Shown here in pieces: positions 45,922 to 56,990 of a stretch of 64,000 nucleotides of DNA. Under the pieces are notes generated by a model that was given only the letters and a program-made list of their open reading frames with translations, had not been told where the DNA came from and made no database searches. Source of the stretch: Nectonema munidae (lineage: Eukaryota > Nematomorpha > Nectonematoida > Nectonematidae); assembly GCA_030549495.1 (NCBI GenBank), contig JAUIRK010000947.1, positions 500,001 through 564,000 on the forward strand, read 5' to 3'. The position numbers were made by a program, and so were the translations under genes. The number at the start of each line of letters is the position of its first letter. Positions within the stretch are counted from its first letter, which is position 1.

Positions 45922-48110
45922 CCCATTTACGACCAATGTTCTTATTTTGGAACATAAGTAATTTCATCTTCGTCTGCTTTTTTCAAATAATTTGAATAAA
46001 AATTGGTTGGGGGGGTTGTTTTTTTGTTTTAAAAGGGGAAAGGCGCATAAATCATTTATACTTTCAATTCCTTTCCTTGGAAAATAAGCTAAAAGAACAA
46101 AACATCTTTGCGGTAAACGGCAAAATTTCTTTGCTCAAGTTTAAAGTTTTTATTCAAATAGTAATGGCGTTGGATTTTTCTGAAACTTATGTCTATCTAG
46201 TTTCCTAGTCGCTAGGCAACTAGATACCTTAGTACTTAAAAAAGGATAATGAACATACTACTGCAAAAAAGTCCAGTCTTAGAACATTTTGTATTGATCA
46301 GCAGATTGTGAGGTATTATGGAAAGAATGGCTTGAAACAGTTCTTGAGAGGAAGGCCTAATAATAAACCTTTTAGAAAACCTAATAGATAACCGTTTTGT
46401 ATTGAAGCGATGGATTATGTGTTGTGGAAAAACAGAATACTGCTATCAAATGGATCTATCTATATACCAAGGAAACGTAAAGAAAGAAGTTGGAAGCATG
46501 TTCAAAGACACCCTAGGGTGAAAAATTAGTGTTGTACATGACGCAACATCTATATATTACGCGTTTTTCCACCCGTGAAATTATGTGAATCTCTCATTGA
46601 AGAAGAAATTTTAGCGCGAAATAAGATAACTTATTTGAGAGGAGATGATTATTAAAAAAAAAGGAAAAATACGAAATCATTAATATAAGACTGAAAAGAT
46701 TATAGTGACTAATTTATGGGAAGGAAGATTGTATATTTTTTTGACGAGAGTTGCTCATAGCCTTCATGCACGTTGATTTATGAATAAAATTTTATTTTAT
46801 GTCTATTTTTCAATTCTAATTATTTTTTTATTAAATATTTTTCATGTTTATCGATTGAAATTAGAAAAATCTCCTTCATATATGTTTTTGAATCAAATGT
46901 GTATTGGCAGGTATTTACAATGTTTTACTTGCAATTTAAATGATAATTATTATTATTTCGATAATTTTCTCAAAAATCGGTTTTGTGTTCAGATATCGAA
47001 ATTTGCAATTAAATTGTTGAACAACTTCTCAGACTAACCCAGAAGAGAAATCGTAAGAATTTTTTAGACAAAATCAAAAATCAAACTAAAATTAAAGCAG
47101 CGATAAATGTTTTCAAATTCAAGTAAATTAGGATTAACAAATTGCTAATAATGTTTATTCGAAATTTCTTCCGTTTGACCAGAAAATGTGATTTTTTAAT
47201 CTTATTAATTAAGTTGAAGAAACATGGTTTTGAAAATAAATAACTAAATGTGGAAAATTCGGGGATGGAAAATAACGGGTGCAAAATACCGGTCACCATA
47301 TTACGAGTGACCATGAGATGTGCCTAAATAATAATTGAATCACTAGTCACAAGTTCTTTGCACACATGAAGGATCTGGGTCTTCGAGTCAAAGGAACAAT
47401 TAGTGCCAGCTGAATTGCGAATTGTCCAGTGGAAAGGGGCAAGAACATGAAGCAAAGTCGCGTAGAGATTATCACTACAGATTTACCCAAGAAAAAGACA
47501 TTTTCCTTTTGAAGAGGCATGACAAGAGCTTAGTCCCATTGGCAGCAATCACCAATCCTTGGCCCCATTGAGCCTGCTAACCGGAGGAGTAACAAAGACA
47601 AGAATTCATTAATGTCCCACAGCCTCACCTCATTGCCAGGTATAACAAATACATGGGTGGAGTTGATCACCTTGACTGGCTGCCCAGATGGTTAGAGAGG
47701 GAAGAAAATGATAATTTAATCTCTTCATCAACTTGGTTGACACTGCTGTTGTAAATGCCTGGATAATCATGAGAATCATCTCAGGAACTCAAACAACTGT
47801 CCTGGTGTTCGAACGCTCTAATATTTTCTATACAGTTGACCTCCTCTTTCAAAACTTAAACAGTGAGGGCAAGCAAAGATGACTGCGAAAGTACCTTATG
47901 CTGTACGATTTGATGGTTCAGGACACAGACTTGAAAGAACAGAGGAATGAAAACAAAGGAAATGTGCACAGAGTATAAAGAAAGTCAGCAAGCAGGCTGT
48001 TAAATGTAATGTTGGACTTCACATTGGAGCAGGTGAAGATCAGGGGCATACTCACAATACATAATATTATAGTTTCCTTGTGCTAATTGGGTCTTAAAAT
48101 AAGGACTTAA
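45922..48110 (+). mobile_element. piggyBac DNA transposon, decayed
   Basis: It begins after TTAA (45918-45921) with CCCATTTACGACCAATGTTC. A related word, CCCGTTTGCTCCCATTGCCC, lies just before it at 45797. The piggyBac transposase reads on + in pieces. QQIVRYYGKNGLKQFLRGRP (46297 on) matches the conserved ...Y(Y/F)G(K/R)...K.F(I/L)RGKP block around the second catalytic aspartate. VKGTISAS follows at about 47390, then HLIARYNKYMGGVDHLDWL (47625-47690), the block around the last catalytic aspartate, then LVDTAVVNAWIIMRIISGTQ (47733-47795). An AT-rich insertion occupies about 46570-47340. The right end is probably near GGGTCTTAAAATAAGGAC at 48088. Many breaks; inactive. Confidence 0.8.
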
Positions 48111-49071
48111 ATTCATAAACGTGTATATTGACAATAAATCCTGATTTTTCAATTTCAGATGCAATTATGTTTTTCTTGCAATAAAAAGGATGCAATATAA
48201 AAAAATTTCTTTGAAAAATTTCTTGGCCTTATCCCTCCAAGTAGAAAACGTGTTGAATTGCCAGCATTAAAACAAAGGAAGCGATTTTTTGATAACAAAT
48301 AAAATGAAAAAAAAATTCAAGGTAAACAAATTCATGTTGGTTTTCAACCCTTTGCTACACCTTATTTTCCTTTTTAGTGCACATTTTTATAACTAATGAA
48401 ACTGATCAGACAAACTTAAACATACTCACTCTCATTCTCTCTCTCTCTCACACACACACGTTTCATAAAGTACTAATAAAACAGATGGAAAGAATCTATA
48501 GGAAAGGATACCATTGATTGGGGAAATGATGGCATTTTGAATAAGAATATCGAGCATAGCAAAGAACAAATAAATGTTTGCAAATATACAGGAAAGAGGA
48601 TAAAGAATGGAGATATGAAGGATGGAAAATACCTTTAATTTAACCTTATCCATAACAAAAATCCTTAATTATGAAGTTTTTGAATTGGATTTATCTACAA
48701 CATTCGATTCGATATATTAAATAAGATTCTAGACTAGAAAATGATTTGATGTACTAGTAGATAGACTCTTAAAGCATGCTTCTCGCTCTATCTCCAGACA
48801 AGAGTAGAACACTTTATCTCAAAGTTGATGAGTTTTCTATGCACTTTCTTTATTCTGAAAGTAGGGTTTCTAAATATACACCACATGCCTATGTAGCACT
48901 CTAGAGCAAAAGTTTCACTGCCACCCAGAGCAAGAGGTTCATTGACGCTCCCCTAATCCCCTGTGCCCCCATATAATCTAACTTTATTGTTCAGTGTCTG
49001 TGCTCAGTAGATTTTTTTATGATTGAAGAAATTTTAAAGAATAATCTTACAAAATGAAATGCATCTTTCAG
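48111..49071. other. no gene recognised
   Basis: It contains a short (CT)n(CA)n tract at about 48432-48462 and C-rich words near 48950. The - strand frame 48653-48432 is hydrophobic without a known domain. Confidence 0.4.
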
Positions 49072-49967
49072 ATTACGCAATTGCATCAACACTTTTTGCA
49101 TTTCACTTCTGAAAAAGTTTTTTCATCTCCATTAAATGCGATGGCAATTATTTTATGTTTTCTCCCATTTCTAATCATGGACGCGTATTTTATCTATATA
49201 TACTTTTTCTATACTTACGTTCCAAAAGAAGTGGTGCCTCTGGCATATGCCCCTATGTTATCCCATATGAAAGACCTGAAAGGGTCTCAAAATGGGGGCG
49301 TTGAGTTGGAAAAGGTATGAAAGGAAGTGAAAGATAAAAAATTACTTCATAAAGTTTACATGTTGATGACAATTTTCTGAAGGCTTTTTATTGATGACTA
49401 GAGCTGGAAGAGTTTTCCATCCCAGGGCATTTAGAGGAGTAATGCAGAGCAAGCATAAAATCACGGAGAGGTGCATCATACTTATGGGTGATGTTAAAAA
49501 GTGGGAATATGAGAAAATGGGATGCTTTTGGCTTAGAAAAGTCTTAGAGTGTCAGAAGGGAAGTGTTTGAAGAAATAAAGCAAATTTAAAGTGTATGCCA
49601 GTTGGTAGGAGTATAAGTCTGCCACGTTTTTAAGTTTATTAACTCTTATATTTCATCACATGCCTTGTAGCGCGCTACACATGTGAAGAAATACAACCAG
49701 ATGTGTATGAGTATGGTATACTTTTTTCAGAAAGATGAATGAGTTATCTCAACTCAGAAAAAATGAATTATAGCTTTTAAGGAGAATACAGATAAGACAA
49801 TGAATGCAAAAGTATGACTGATTTTCTCTTTTTTTGAGTAGAATAAAGATCTAGATGAAGATGTCCAACTCTTTATTGAACATAAACTCTTAGCTTTCAT
49901 TGTGTCGAAGTTTAATGAAGCGGAGTTGTTCGTCATTCCGAACTTAAGACACTGCTTTCCATGCTAA
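49072..49967 (+). CDS. two candidate exons of an unidentified membrane protein (3' end)
   Basis: Exon 49072-49314 follows CATCTTTCAG and ends at GTATGA; exon 49842-49967 follows TTTTTTGAGTAG and ends in TAA. Both are phase 0 and codon-exact (81 and 42 codons). The first encodes one strong membrane segment, NAMAIILCFLPFLIMDAYFI then YIYFFYTYV, followed by a polar stretch PMLSHMKDLKGSQNGG. The second reads NKDLDEDVQLFIEHKLLAFI, VSKFNEAELFVIPNLRHC and ends FPC. I do not recognise the protein. That both belong to one transcript is inferred from phase, strand and a 527-bp gap. Upstream exons were not found. Confidence 0.45.
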
Positions 49968-50904
49968 AATCTATCCTTAACCCTTTCATGAGCAGTGTGA
50001 CACCAGTATCGCAAGAAATGAAAATTGTCTGGGTCAAGTATAAGATATTGCGTTTGAAAAGGAAGGAGGCGGATGAATTATCCAAAATCTAGTCTTCAAA
50101 TAGATAATTCCAAATCGGATAATGTCTCATCTCGACGTAAATGAGTACTTCCAGTGATGTGATATTGATATTTCTTGAAATGTCACTTTTCTTTGATCAC
50201 AAAAGAGAGCTGGCCTTCATTTAAAGGGCAAACACGAACATTATTGCAGTAGCCCCATAATCATAGAGCATAAAATTTCAAAATTGTGAAAAAAAAATTT
50301 TTTTCCCGATTATTGTTTCAACCTCAGTAAGATATTTTCTTTGAGAGGGGTAAAACCATGGAGTATTCTTCTCTCTTTAGAGGCGATTAATTTACCAGCA
50401 AAAAATATTAAAAGCATACCTAAAATTCCGACAGTTGTTGAATAGTTAATTTTTGAAGGCTACAACTTAAAAAAAAAATTTTTTTTTAAGTATTTCTAAA
50501 TACTCCATTCAAATCATATGAAAACAGACTTGCAAAAAATTGAAAAACTTCCATATATTTGCACTTCCACCTAAAAAATACACACTCATTGACATTAATT
50601 AAAAGCGACAGAAGCGGATTTACACATGGGCTTTTATATGAGTAATTGATCCTGGCTGGCATTTTTATTGTTTTTTTCAGCACGCAACAAATTCGACGAC
50701 AAATAAGAAAAGAATAAAGAGCTCGTATTTTTTATTTTCTTTATATTAAAATTTAAATAAAATATTGAACAAGTTGAAAAATATTTTTTTAAATCAATTT
50801 TCAATCATCAATTTTTAAACCAATTTTCTAAATTTGAATTGATTTTTTTTTCATAATTATACTCAATCTTTTTTGTTAAATAATGTCGATACACACAAAA
50901 TTGT

Positions 50905-51070
50905 GGGACTTTTTTTTATTCGAGCGTATGCCCTCCCTGACGTTAACCGGGCGGATGGAAACAAATTAAAGAACAAGAAATTCTATATCGTTTGCATCAG
51001 GACTTGAACGGGAGAGCTTTGGAATGAAATCTTTTAGGTCTAACCACCATGCCTCGGGCGCCGTTTGAGA
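50905..51070 (-). repeat. tRNA-derived SINE
   Basis: On -, GGCGCCCGAGGCATGGTGG, then TTAGACCTAAAAGATTTC (A-box region) and CCCGTTCAAGTCCTGATG (B box) give a tRNA-like head of about 70 bp. The anticodon arm and acceptor pairing are not convincing, so this is not a functional tRNA. Confidence 0.6.
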
Positions 51071-51844
51071 AACAATTATTCCTGATAAAAGGCGTGCCTA
51101 CTTATGAATTGAATGTATAGAAGATATGAATTGCAAACATTAGTCCATCGATCACTATAAATACTTTAAGGATCCGATAAATCAGGAACACACAATTGAA
51201 ATAAAATCTCTTAGGACTTGAGCAAAATGAAAGGAAAAAATAAGCGTGGAATATGTATCGTGAGTTTTAACACAATATAAAGGAATATATAAGAAAATAG
51301 TTGAATTATTTTCTTAATTAAATAAATATGCTTAATATTTTAATTAATTTTTCTGTTATAAGTTGATAAGAGGTTGTATTCATTTTCAGGATGTGCCAGT
51401 ATTGTTCAAAAGAGGGATCTCAGGTATATGGTGCAAAATTGAGAAATTATGATGTAGGGATCATACATATATGACGTCCCCTACCACATGGGGAGGGGGG
51501 TAAACTAATTCTAGATGCTTTGTATTAAAATTTATGTATAATTCCGTATAATAGCGATAACAATGCTAAGAAATGACGCAACAAGACTGACATCCTTCTC
51601 TGGACATTATGATTTAATGAGTGGAAGAACGTAGCTTTTTAATAACAAGCAAGCGCTCAAAAGCTTTTCAAAAGAACTTGCATGTTTTACCAAACAAACG
51701 TTGGCTCTGATAGAGCTCTCGTATAAATCTGAGAAATTTAAGCAAAGCTTACTTAGACTTATGAAAACATTTACGACTTTATAATTCATTCCACTATTGC
51801 TTATTCCTTTGTTTAATTTTTTCTCTTAAATCTAACATTTTATT

Positions 51845-51970
51845 TGTCGGAATCGCATTCAATGGGAAAAATTCTCCCACAAGTGAGAGGGATGGCCATT
51901 ATCAGGAATCGAAGCCCACGATCACTGAAAGGCCATACGCTTACGCGACTAAGTCATGTGCCGACAGATT
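51845..51970 (-). repeat. tRNA-derived SINE, family B
   Basis: On -, CATGACTTAGTCGCGTAAGC, then CTTCGATTCCTGATAATGG (B box), CCATCCCTCTCACTTGTGG and a tail GAATGCGATTCCGAC. It is related to the copies at 3361 and 44625. Confidence 0.55.
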
Positions 51971-52210
51971 TCATTCAACACATTTTTCAATCGCCGCATT
52001 TTTAGTAATCTATATTTTCTTATCTAGTTCAACGAATTTTAAAATCATCAAAGAGCCTTAAAATCATTTTATTTGCGCATTTTGATCACATTTAAATTCC
52101 AATCTAATCACTTGAAGAACAAAGCAAATGTATTCTTAATATTTTTATAAAAACTTTTGTTTGAATACATTAATATCATTCAAATGATAATACTTTGAAG
52201 GGTTTACATT

Positions 52211-52315
52211 CAACTCGCACCAACCAACTCACCCACGTTCTAATACCAACTCAAACTATATAATTAATTTATAAAATAATTTGGCAGAGTTGGTAAAAGT
52301 GATCTGGTGCGAGTT
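52211..52315. repeat. small fold-back repeat
   Basis: The left arm AACTCGCACCAACCAACTC and the right arm ending GATCTGGTGCGAGTT are inverted over the outer 11-12 bp. A second inner pair is ACCAACTC / GAGTTGGT. It is about 105 bp and could form a hairpin. Probably a tiny MITE. Confidence 0.5.
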
Positions 52316-54653
52316 TTCCAGAGCTAAATGGATTTCAATTGCTGATATTACTGACATTCGAGGAAATGTACCCACAAAAACATTTCTTAGGTGGAAAGAC
52401 AAGCCTTTACCTTTAAAAAAAAGGAAAAATATAAAAACTATTTATGAAGTGAAATAATCAAAAAGCTCTGTTGAAAAGAAGGATTCTTCATATCAACTTG
52501 TTTACCGTTTAGATATCCTACTCAAATTGATGTTTTCATCCTATTCTATCGAAATTATATAATTAACAACCTTCTCGATAATATGGTCTTTTTTGAATTG
52601 CTCTAGGAAACAGGGCCAATGGCTTAATAGATTTTTTTGGCCAGGACAAGAACACAAATATGGCCGCCAATATAATTTCTCATATATAACAAACAGTATT
52701 GTGAACAAACTTCTTATCTCTGTCAGCGTGTGTTCTTGTTTTGACTTGAACAATTTAAAATATTTCAATTTTTGTCAAAGCTATTCAAATTTAAATATCC
52801 CAAACTTGTATCAATTTTAGGCAGCCTTAGAGATTCCTGGTCATGGACAAAACATACATATGCCCCCTCCCCAATTATATAAGTTCTTTTTTTGTATAAA
52901 CCTTTATCCAAAGATTTAGGTGAGCGTCTCAAATTAATGTACCTTTTGGGCAAGATAAAAAATACTACAATTTTTTAAAGTTGTAACTATCAAAAATGTC
53001 TGAATTTTAAATCCATTTGACGAATAATCTTCCATAATTGGACGGATGATAAGGATATCACGATCGGGAATTAAACATATAACACTATGACACCTGGATC
53101 ACTTCAACCGCTAGGGTATCTGCTGACTTTGAAGTTATTTGCAAAAACTCAAAATATAGCAGATGAAACTGAATAAAGAAACATGATTCGCCAACTAAAA
53201 GTAAAAAAAAAGTTTATTGCGATTTCTTCCTGCTAAAGAAATTTTAATGTTTTATTCAACTTCATAAATTTTCAGGAATAAAACGTAAATTTTCACTAAT
53301 TTTATATGATTATAATTGGACGCTTTCAAACGTGTGTCAAAATTTGTCACTCCTTAAATATGGCAAATCAACAAAGGCGTGACAAATCAAAGGTTTACTA
53401 GTTCATTCATTAGTTATTTGATTTGTCACTCTTTTGAATATGGCAATTTTTGTCACTTTTTTGAATTTGCGTATTTTTGTTACTCCGCAGTTTTGTCATT
53501 TAACTTCTTTGATAAATAATCCAATTATAATGAGTATGACAATAAATCATGGACACTTGCTAAATATCCAGTTTGTCGCTTAATAAGGCGGGCACTGCAC
53601 TTTGTAGCAAGATCTTGAGTTAGAAGAACATTATAGTCTATCTGCTCACATGCTAAGGGGGTAGGAAAAATTTAAGATGATTGAAATATTGTAAGCTAAT
53701 AAATTAAAAAATACGAAGCTAGGAAGCCGTCTTTGTGTAGGAATGATACGCAAATCGTATTTCAGATGCAACTTTAGTGAGTTTGGTAAAACCTTGGGCA
53801 TTTAATCAAACAAAATAACTTACCCGCTCTTCTCACTTAAGGAAACCGAGCTCTGCATTGAAGCAGAAGAATTTGTAAATTGGTTGTGGCTTTAGCGAAT
53901 ATTGCAATTTTGAAGGTAAAAATTTAGTCATCGATTTTTTATTAATATTTATGAGAATAAATAAAATTCAAAAAAGAAGAAAAAATTGATATGGTGTAAA
54001 AGAAATAATAATAATTTGACATTTTCCAATTTTCAGCAAGCTTGATAATTGGAATTGGGATAACTCAAGGAGCTGAAGGAGGACTTCAAAGGTGTTCTAC
54101 AATTGACTATATCTTTGCTGCAAGAGGTGACGCTAGCTTCACAATTTTCAAAGTAATCTTTAAAGCGATTCGCTAAACAAAAAACATGATAATGAAACTT
54201 AGTTATTGTTGGAAGAACTCAGGATATGGAAGGATTTATCATCCTTTAGGAGAGAAATTGGAAGGCCTGGGGTTCGAAAACAAGAGCATCGAGAATACAG
54301 GACATTCTAGAGACGATTCTTCACGCTTACATAACTACAAAAGATATGCTCATAAAACCATGCCTTAAGATGTTATTATGTTTAAGATATACAAACTTAA
54401 ATTAGTAACGTACATTCTTAAAATAAAGGAAAAAAGTAAACATTTATTTTTAATAACAGTGTCACTAACATTTTTTTCTATGATAAATACACTGTAGTCT
54501 TAGACAATTGGGCAGGAAATATTTATTAAATGAACAAGATCCCATAAGACGCCAATAAGTGTCAATATTTATTCATACCCTATCCCAAATGATTTGATTA
54601 GTATATTTACAAATACCTGGTACGGTCATCATTTCATACATAGACGTTATAAA
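52316..54653. other. no secure gene; SINE remnant near 53020
   Basis: 53020-53125 keeps family-B SINE words (GACGAATAATCTTCC, TGGACGGATGATAAGGATA). 53340-53480 holds two copies of a TTTGTCACTC...AATATGGCAA word. On -, 53890-53823 ends in a strong GTAAGT donor and might be an exon tail. The + frame at 54186-54368 is polar and unassigned. Confidence 0.35.
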
Positions 54654-54824
<171 letters not shown>

Positions 54825-55029
54825 TGTTTTAAAGAAAGCCCCCCCCCCCCTTTTGAAGAAAAAGCTTGAAAAATTGAAAAATTCATATAAAATGTTATAA
54901 TGTTAAATCTGATGAGAAAATAGATTATTATCATTATATTTTACAAAACATTTTCATTTGGTTTTATCTTCCAAATTCTGATGTAAGGTTGGATAATAGC
55001 GAAATTATTTTTAATATCACCACATATAA

Positions 55030-55290
55030 GGTTTCTTTATGGGCGTGTAAACAGAAGACCAGTTGAAGAGTTAATTAATATAGCGAGCAAACAACAAAAT
55101 ATAGGTAAATCTAAGGATAGACCAAAATTAACATGGAAAGAAGTAGTTCTTATTAAAAATAGAGGATGAACAAAATAGGGAATTTTGGAAATGTAAAATT
55201 AGTTAGTCTTTTTATATGTGTTTTCATAGTTGCAACACCGGCTAGACCCTCGCTTGCTAGGAAAGTAGCCGTAAAACCGATTTTTATATA
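55030..55290 (+). mobile_element. LINE 3' end, second copy of the family at 18070
   Basis: From GTAAACAGAAGACCAGTTGA to CGTAAAACCGATTTTTATA it is colinear with 18785-19040, with small gaps. Conserved words include AGTTGCAACACCGGCTAGAC and GGAAAGTAGCCG. It is severely 5'-truncated, with no reverse transcriptase left. Confidence 0.85.
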
Positions 55291-55736
55291 CATATAAGGT
55301 TTCTTTAATAAAGACCAAATTCAGATTTTTCAGACAACACGGAAAAGGAATAAGAGAAGTGTGGGCATTTCGGAATATGGAGTATGAATTTTGACCTTTT
55401 TTAAAACGAAAATTCACAGTTATGACTTTCTTATATCCCTATCGAACGTTTTCACCAAATTTAAATCCAATGAACTTTCCATTTTTCTTAGATAATTTAA
55501 TTCATAGGAAAACAGAGAGAAAATAAAATCCCCTTAAAAACACTATTAAAACATTCGATGAAGGAGTCTGCGAAATTAGATACTTAGTTAGTACTTAGTG
55601 ATGTACCGATCCCATATTTTCAACTGATGCCGATGCTTAATCTTCATGATTTCCATAAACACTGATTTAAAAAGAAGCCGGACAAATCCTTCAAATTGGC
55701 ATATTTCCACAAACACTTCCAAACGAAGTCTTACAC

Positions 55737-55995
55737 AGAGCCCGCCCTACTTATTAAATTTTGGGGCACAAGCCCCCCCCCCCAATTATTTCTCAAGCTC
55801 CCCTAAAAATTTTTTCATTACACTAAAAAAATATGACAAACATCTAGAATTCATGAAAATGTAATCTGTATAGATATGGCTGGAAAAATACATCATATAT
55901 TTTCTTTTCGCTTTGAAGCAGATTAATCTGATAGTTCAAAAATTAACGCCCCAGTGAAGCCCCCCTAAAATTTTTGCTTAGCGCGGGCACTAGGA
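55737..55995. mobile_element. hAT-type MITE, relative of 38496-38831
   Basis: The ends are CAGAGCCCGCCCTACTTATT and, read inward from the right, AGTGCCCGCGCTAAGC. The TTTTGGGGCACAAG plus C-run block and the AAAATTTTTGCTTAGCGCGG block match the other copy. No clean target duplication remains. Confidence 0.7.
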
Positions 55996-56554
55996 GTACA
56001 TCTTGCACAATAGGAATAAAAAAGAGGCTTTCATTCCCATACTAAGTCCATCTGAAGAAGCCTTATGAGTCTAGGGCAGTTAAAAGTCAGTAAAATCAAC
56101 TTTTATTTTAAAATAGCAGTTCTTGACAAGTTAATGGTCTTATTTTTTGAAGCTTGCAAGAAGTTAAGGTTATTAGGTCAACAAAAGTCAACTTTTAATT
56201 GATAAGTTAGTATTTTTAATAGATCATTTTTTGTAATTCCGGGACCAAGAACAGTAAAAATTATAGTTTTTGAAAATATATTTTAAAAATGACATTATCT
56301 AATCCTAACCATAAGCCTAAAAAATCTCTTATTAATAAGAGTTAGATTTAAAAATGTACTATGATTATATTTTAAAACTCTAATACTTCGTCACAGTACC
56401 ACTATAACACAGAAATCATTAAAAATGACCTCTCTATCCCTTTTCAAAAACAGAATTATTCTTACCAAATTATCTTCTTATATTTATTATTAAATCAAGG
56501 TATATCCTATAAATATCTAGTTGAATGAATATTCATAAACACAATGACTTTTTC

Positions 56555-56716
56555 TTTTTTTTGTGGGGTGTTTTAATCGAGAAGGCACAATTTGCGCCGC
56601 TTGTATCGAACTATGAGAAAGTAGGCTTGATGCGGGATCGAACCCAAGACCTTGAGTAAACGAAACCCAGTACCTTGGGGAAAACATTTTTAACCAATCT
56701 GACACACGCCCCCGTT
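56555..56716 (-). repeat. tRNA-derived SINE, family A, copy 4
   Basis: On -, GGGGGCGTGTGTCAGATTGG, then CTTGGGTTCGATCCCGCATC (B box), CTCATAGTTCGATACAAGC and AAATTGTGCCTTCTCGATT. It is inverted relative to the three left-hand copies. Confidence 0.8.
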
Positions 56717-56990
56717 GTCTCCCACTTTTTATTATACCAAATCAAGTCGGGAGCTAACTTTATTAAAAATAGGTAGCAAATTAATAAACGAGAATCTAGC
56801 TATACTATAGTAATGCGTACTTGTATAAATAAACGTAAGGCTTTTTACTCCGTTGTCTCCCCATTTATAATATATCAAATCAAGCCAGGAGCTAACTTTA
56901 TTAAAAATACACGAGAATCTAGCTATACTAGAGTAATGTGTACTTGAATAAGTAAACGCGAGGATTTTTATATTATTTCAAATCAAGAAT
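56716..56990. repeat. tandem duplication, about 130-bp unit, two copies
   Basis: The unit starts GTTGTCTCCCACTTTTTAT in copy 1 and GTTGTCTCCCCATTTATAA in copy 2 (56851). Both carry GGGAGCTAACTTTATTAAAA or its near copy and CGAGAATCTAGCTATACTA. Copy 2 lacks about 20 bp (GGTAGCAAATTAATAA). Confidence 0.85.

Noticed and set aside
48432-48653. Hydrophobic - strand frame as a membrane protein
   Set aside because: Hydrophobicity follows from AT-rich composition; no splice or family support.
49977-50120. Another piggyBac terminus (TTAACCCTTTCATGAGCAG)
   Set aside because: The left end looks right, but no matching inverted right end or transposase could be found.
50905-51070. Possible genuine tRNA gene
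   Set aside because: A and B boxes are present, but acceptor and anticodon stems do not pair convincingly, and the unit continues into a SINE-type tail.
51388-51423. 34-bp micro-exon between TTTTCAG and GTATAT
   Set aside because: Good signals, but no partner exon, family or phase support; expected by chance in this length of sequence.
53823-53890. Candidate OSTM1 tail exon on - with a strong GTAAGT donor
   Set aside because: The Ser-rich frame resembles a cytosolic tail, but its phase does not follow the phase-1 end of OSTM1 exon 5, and it lies 5 kb away across mobile elements.
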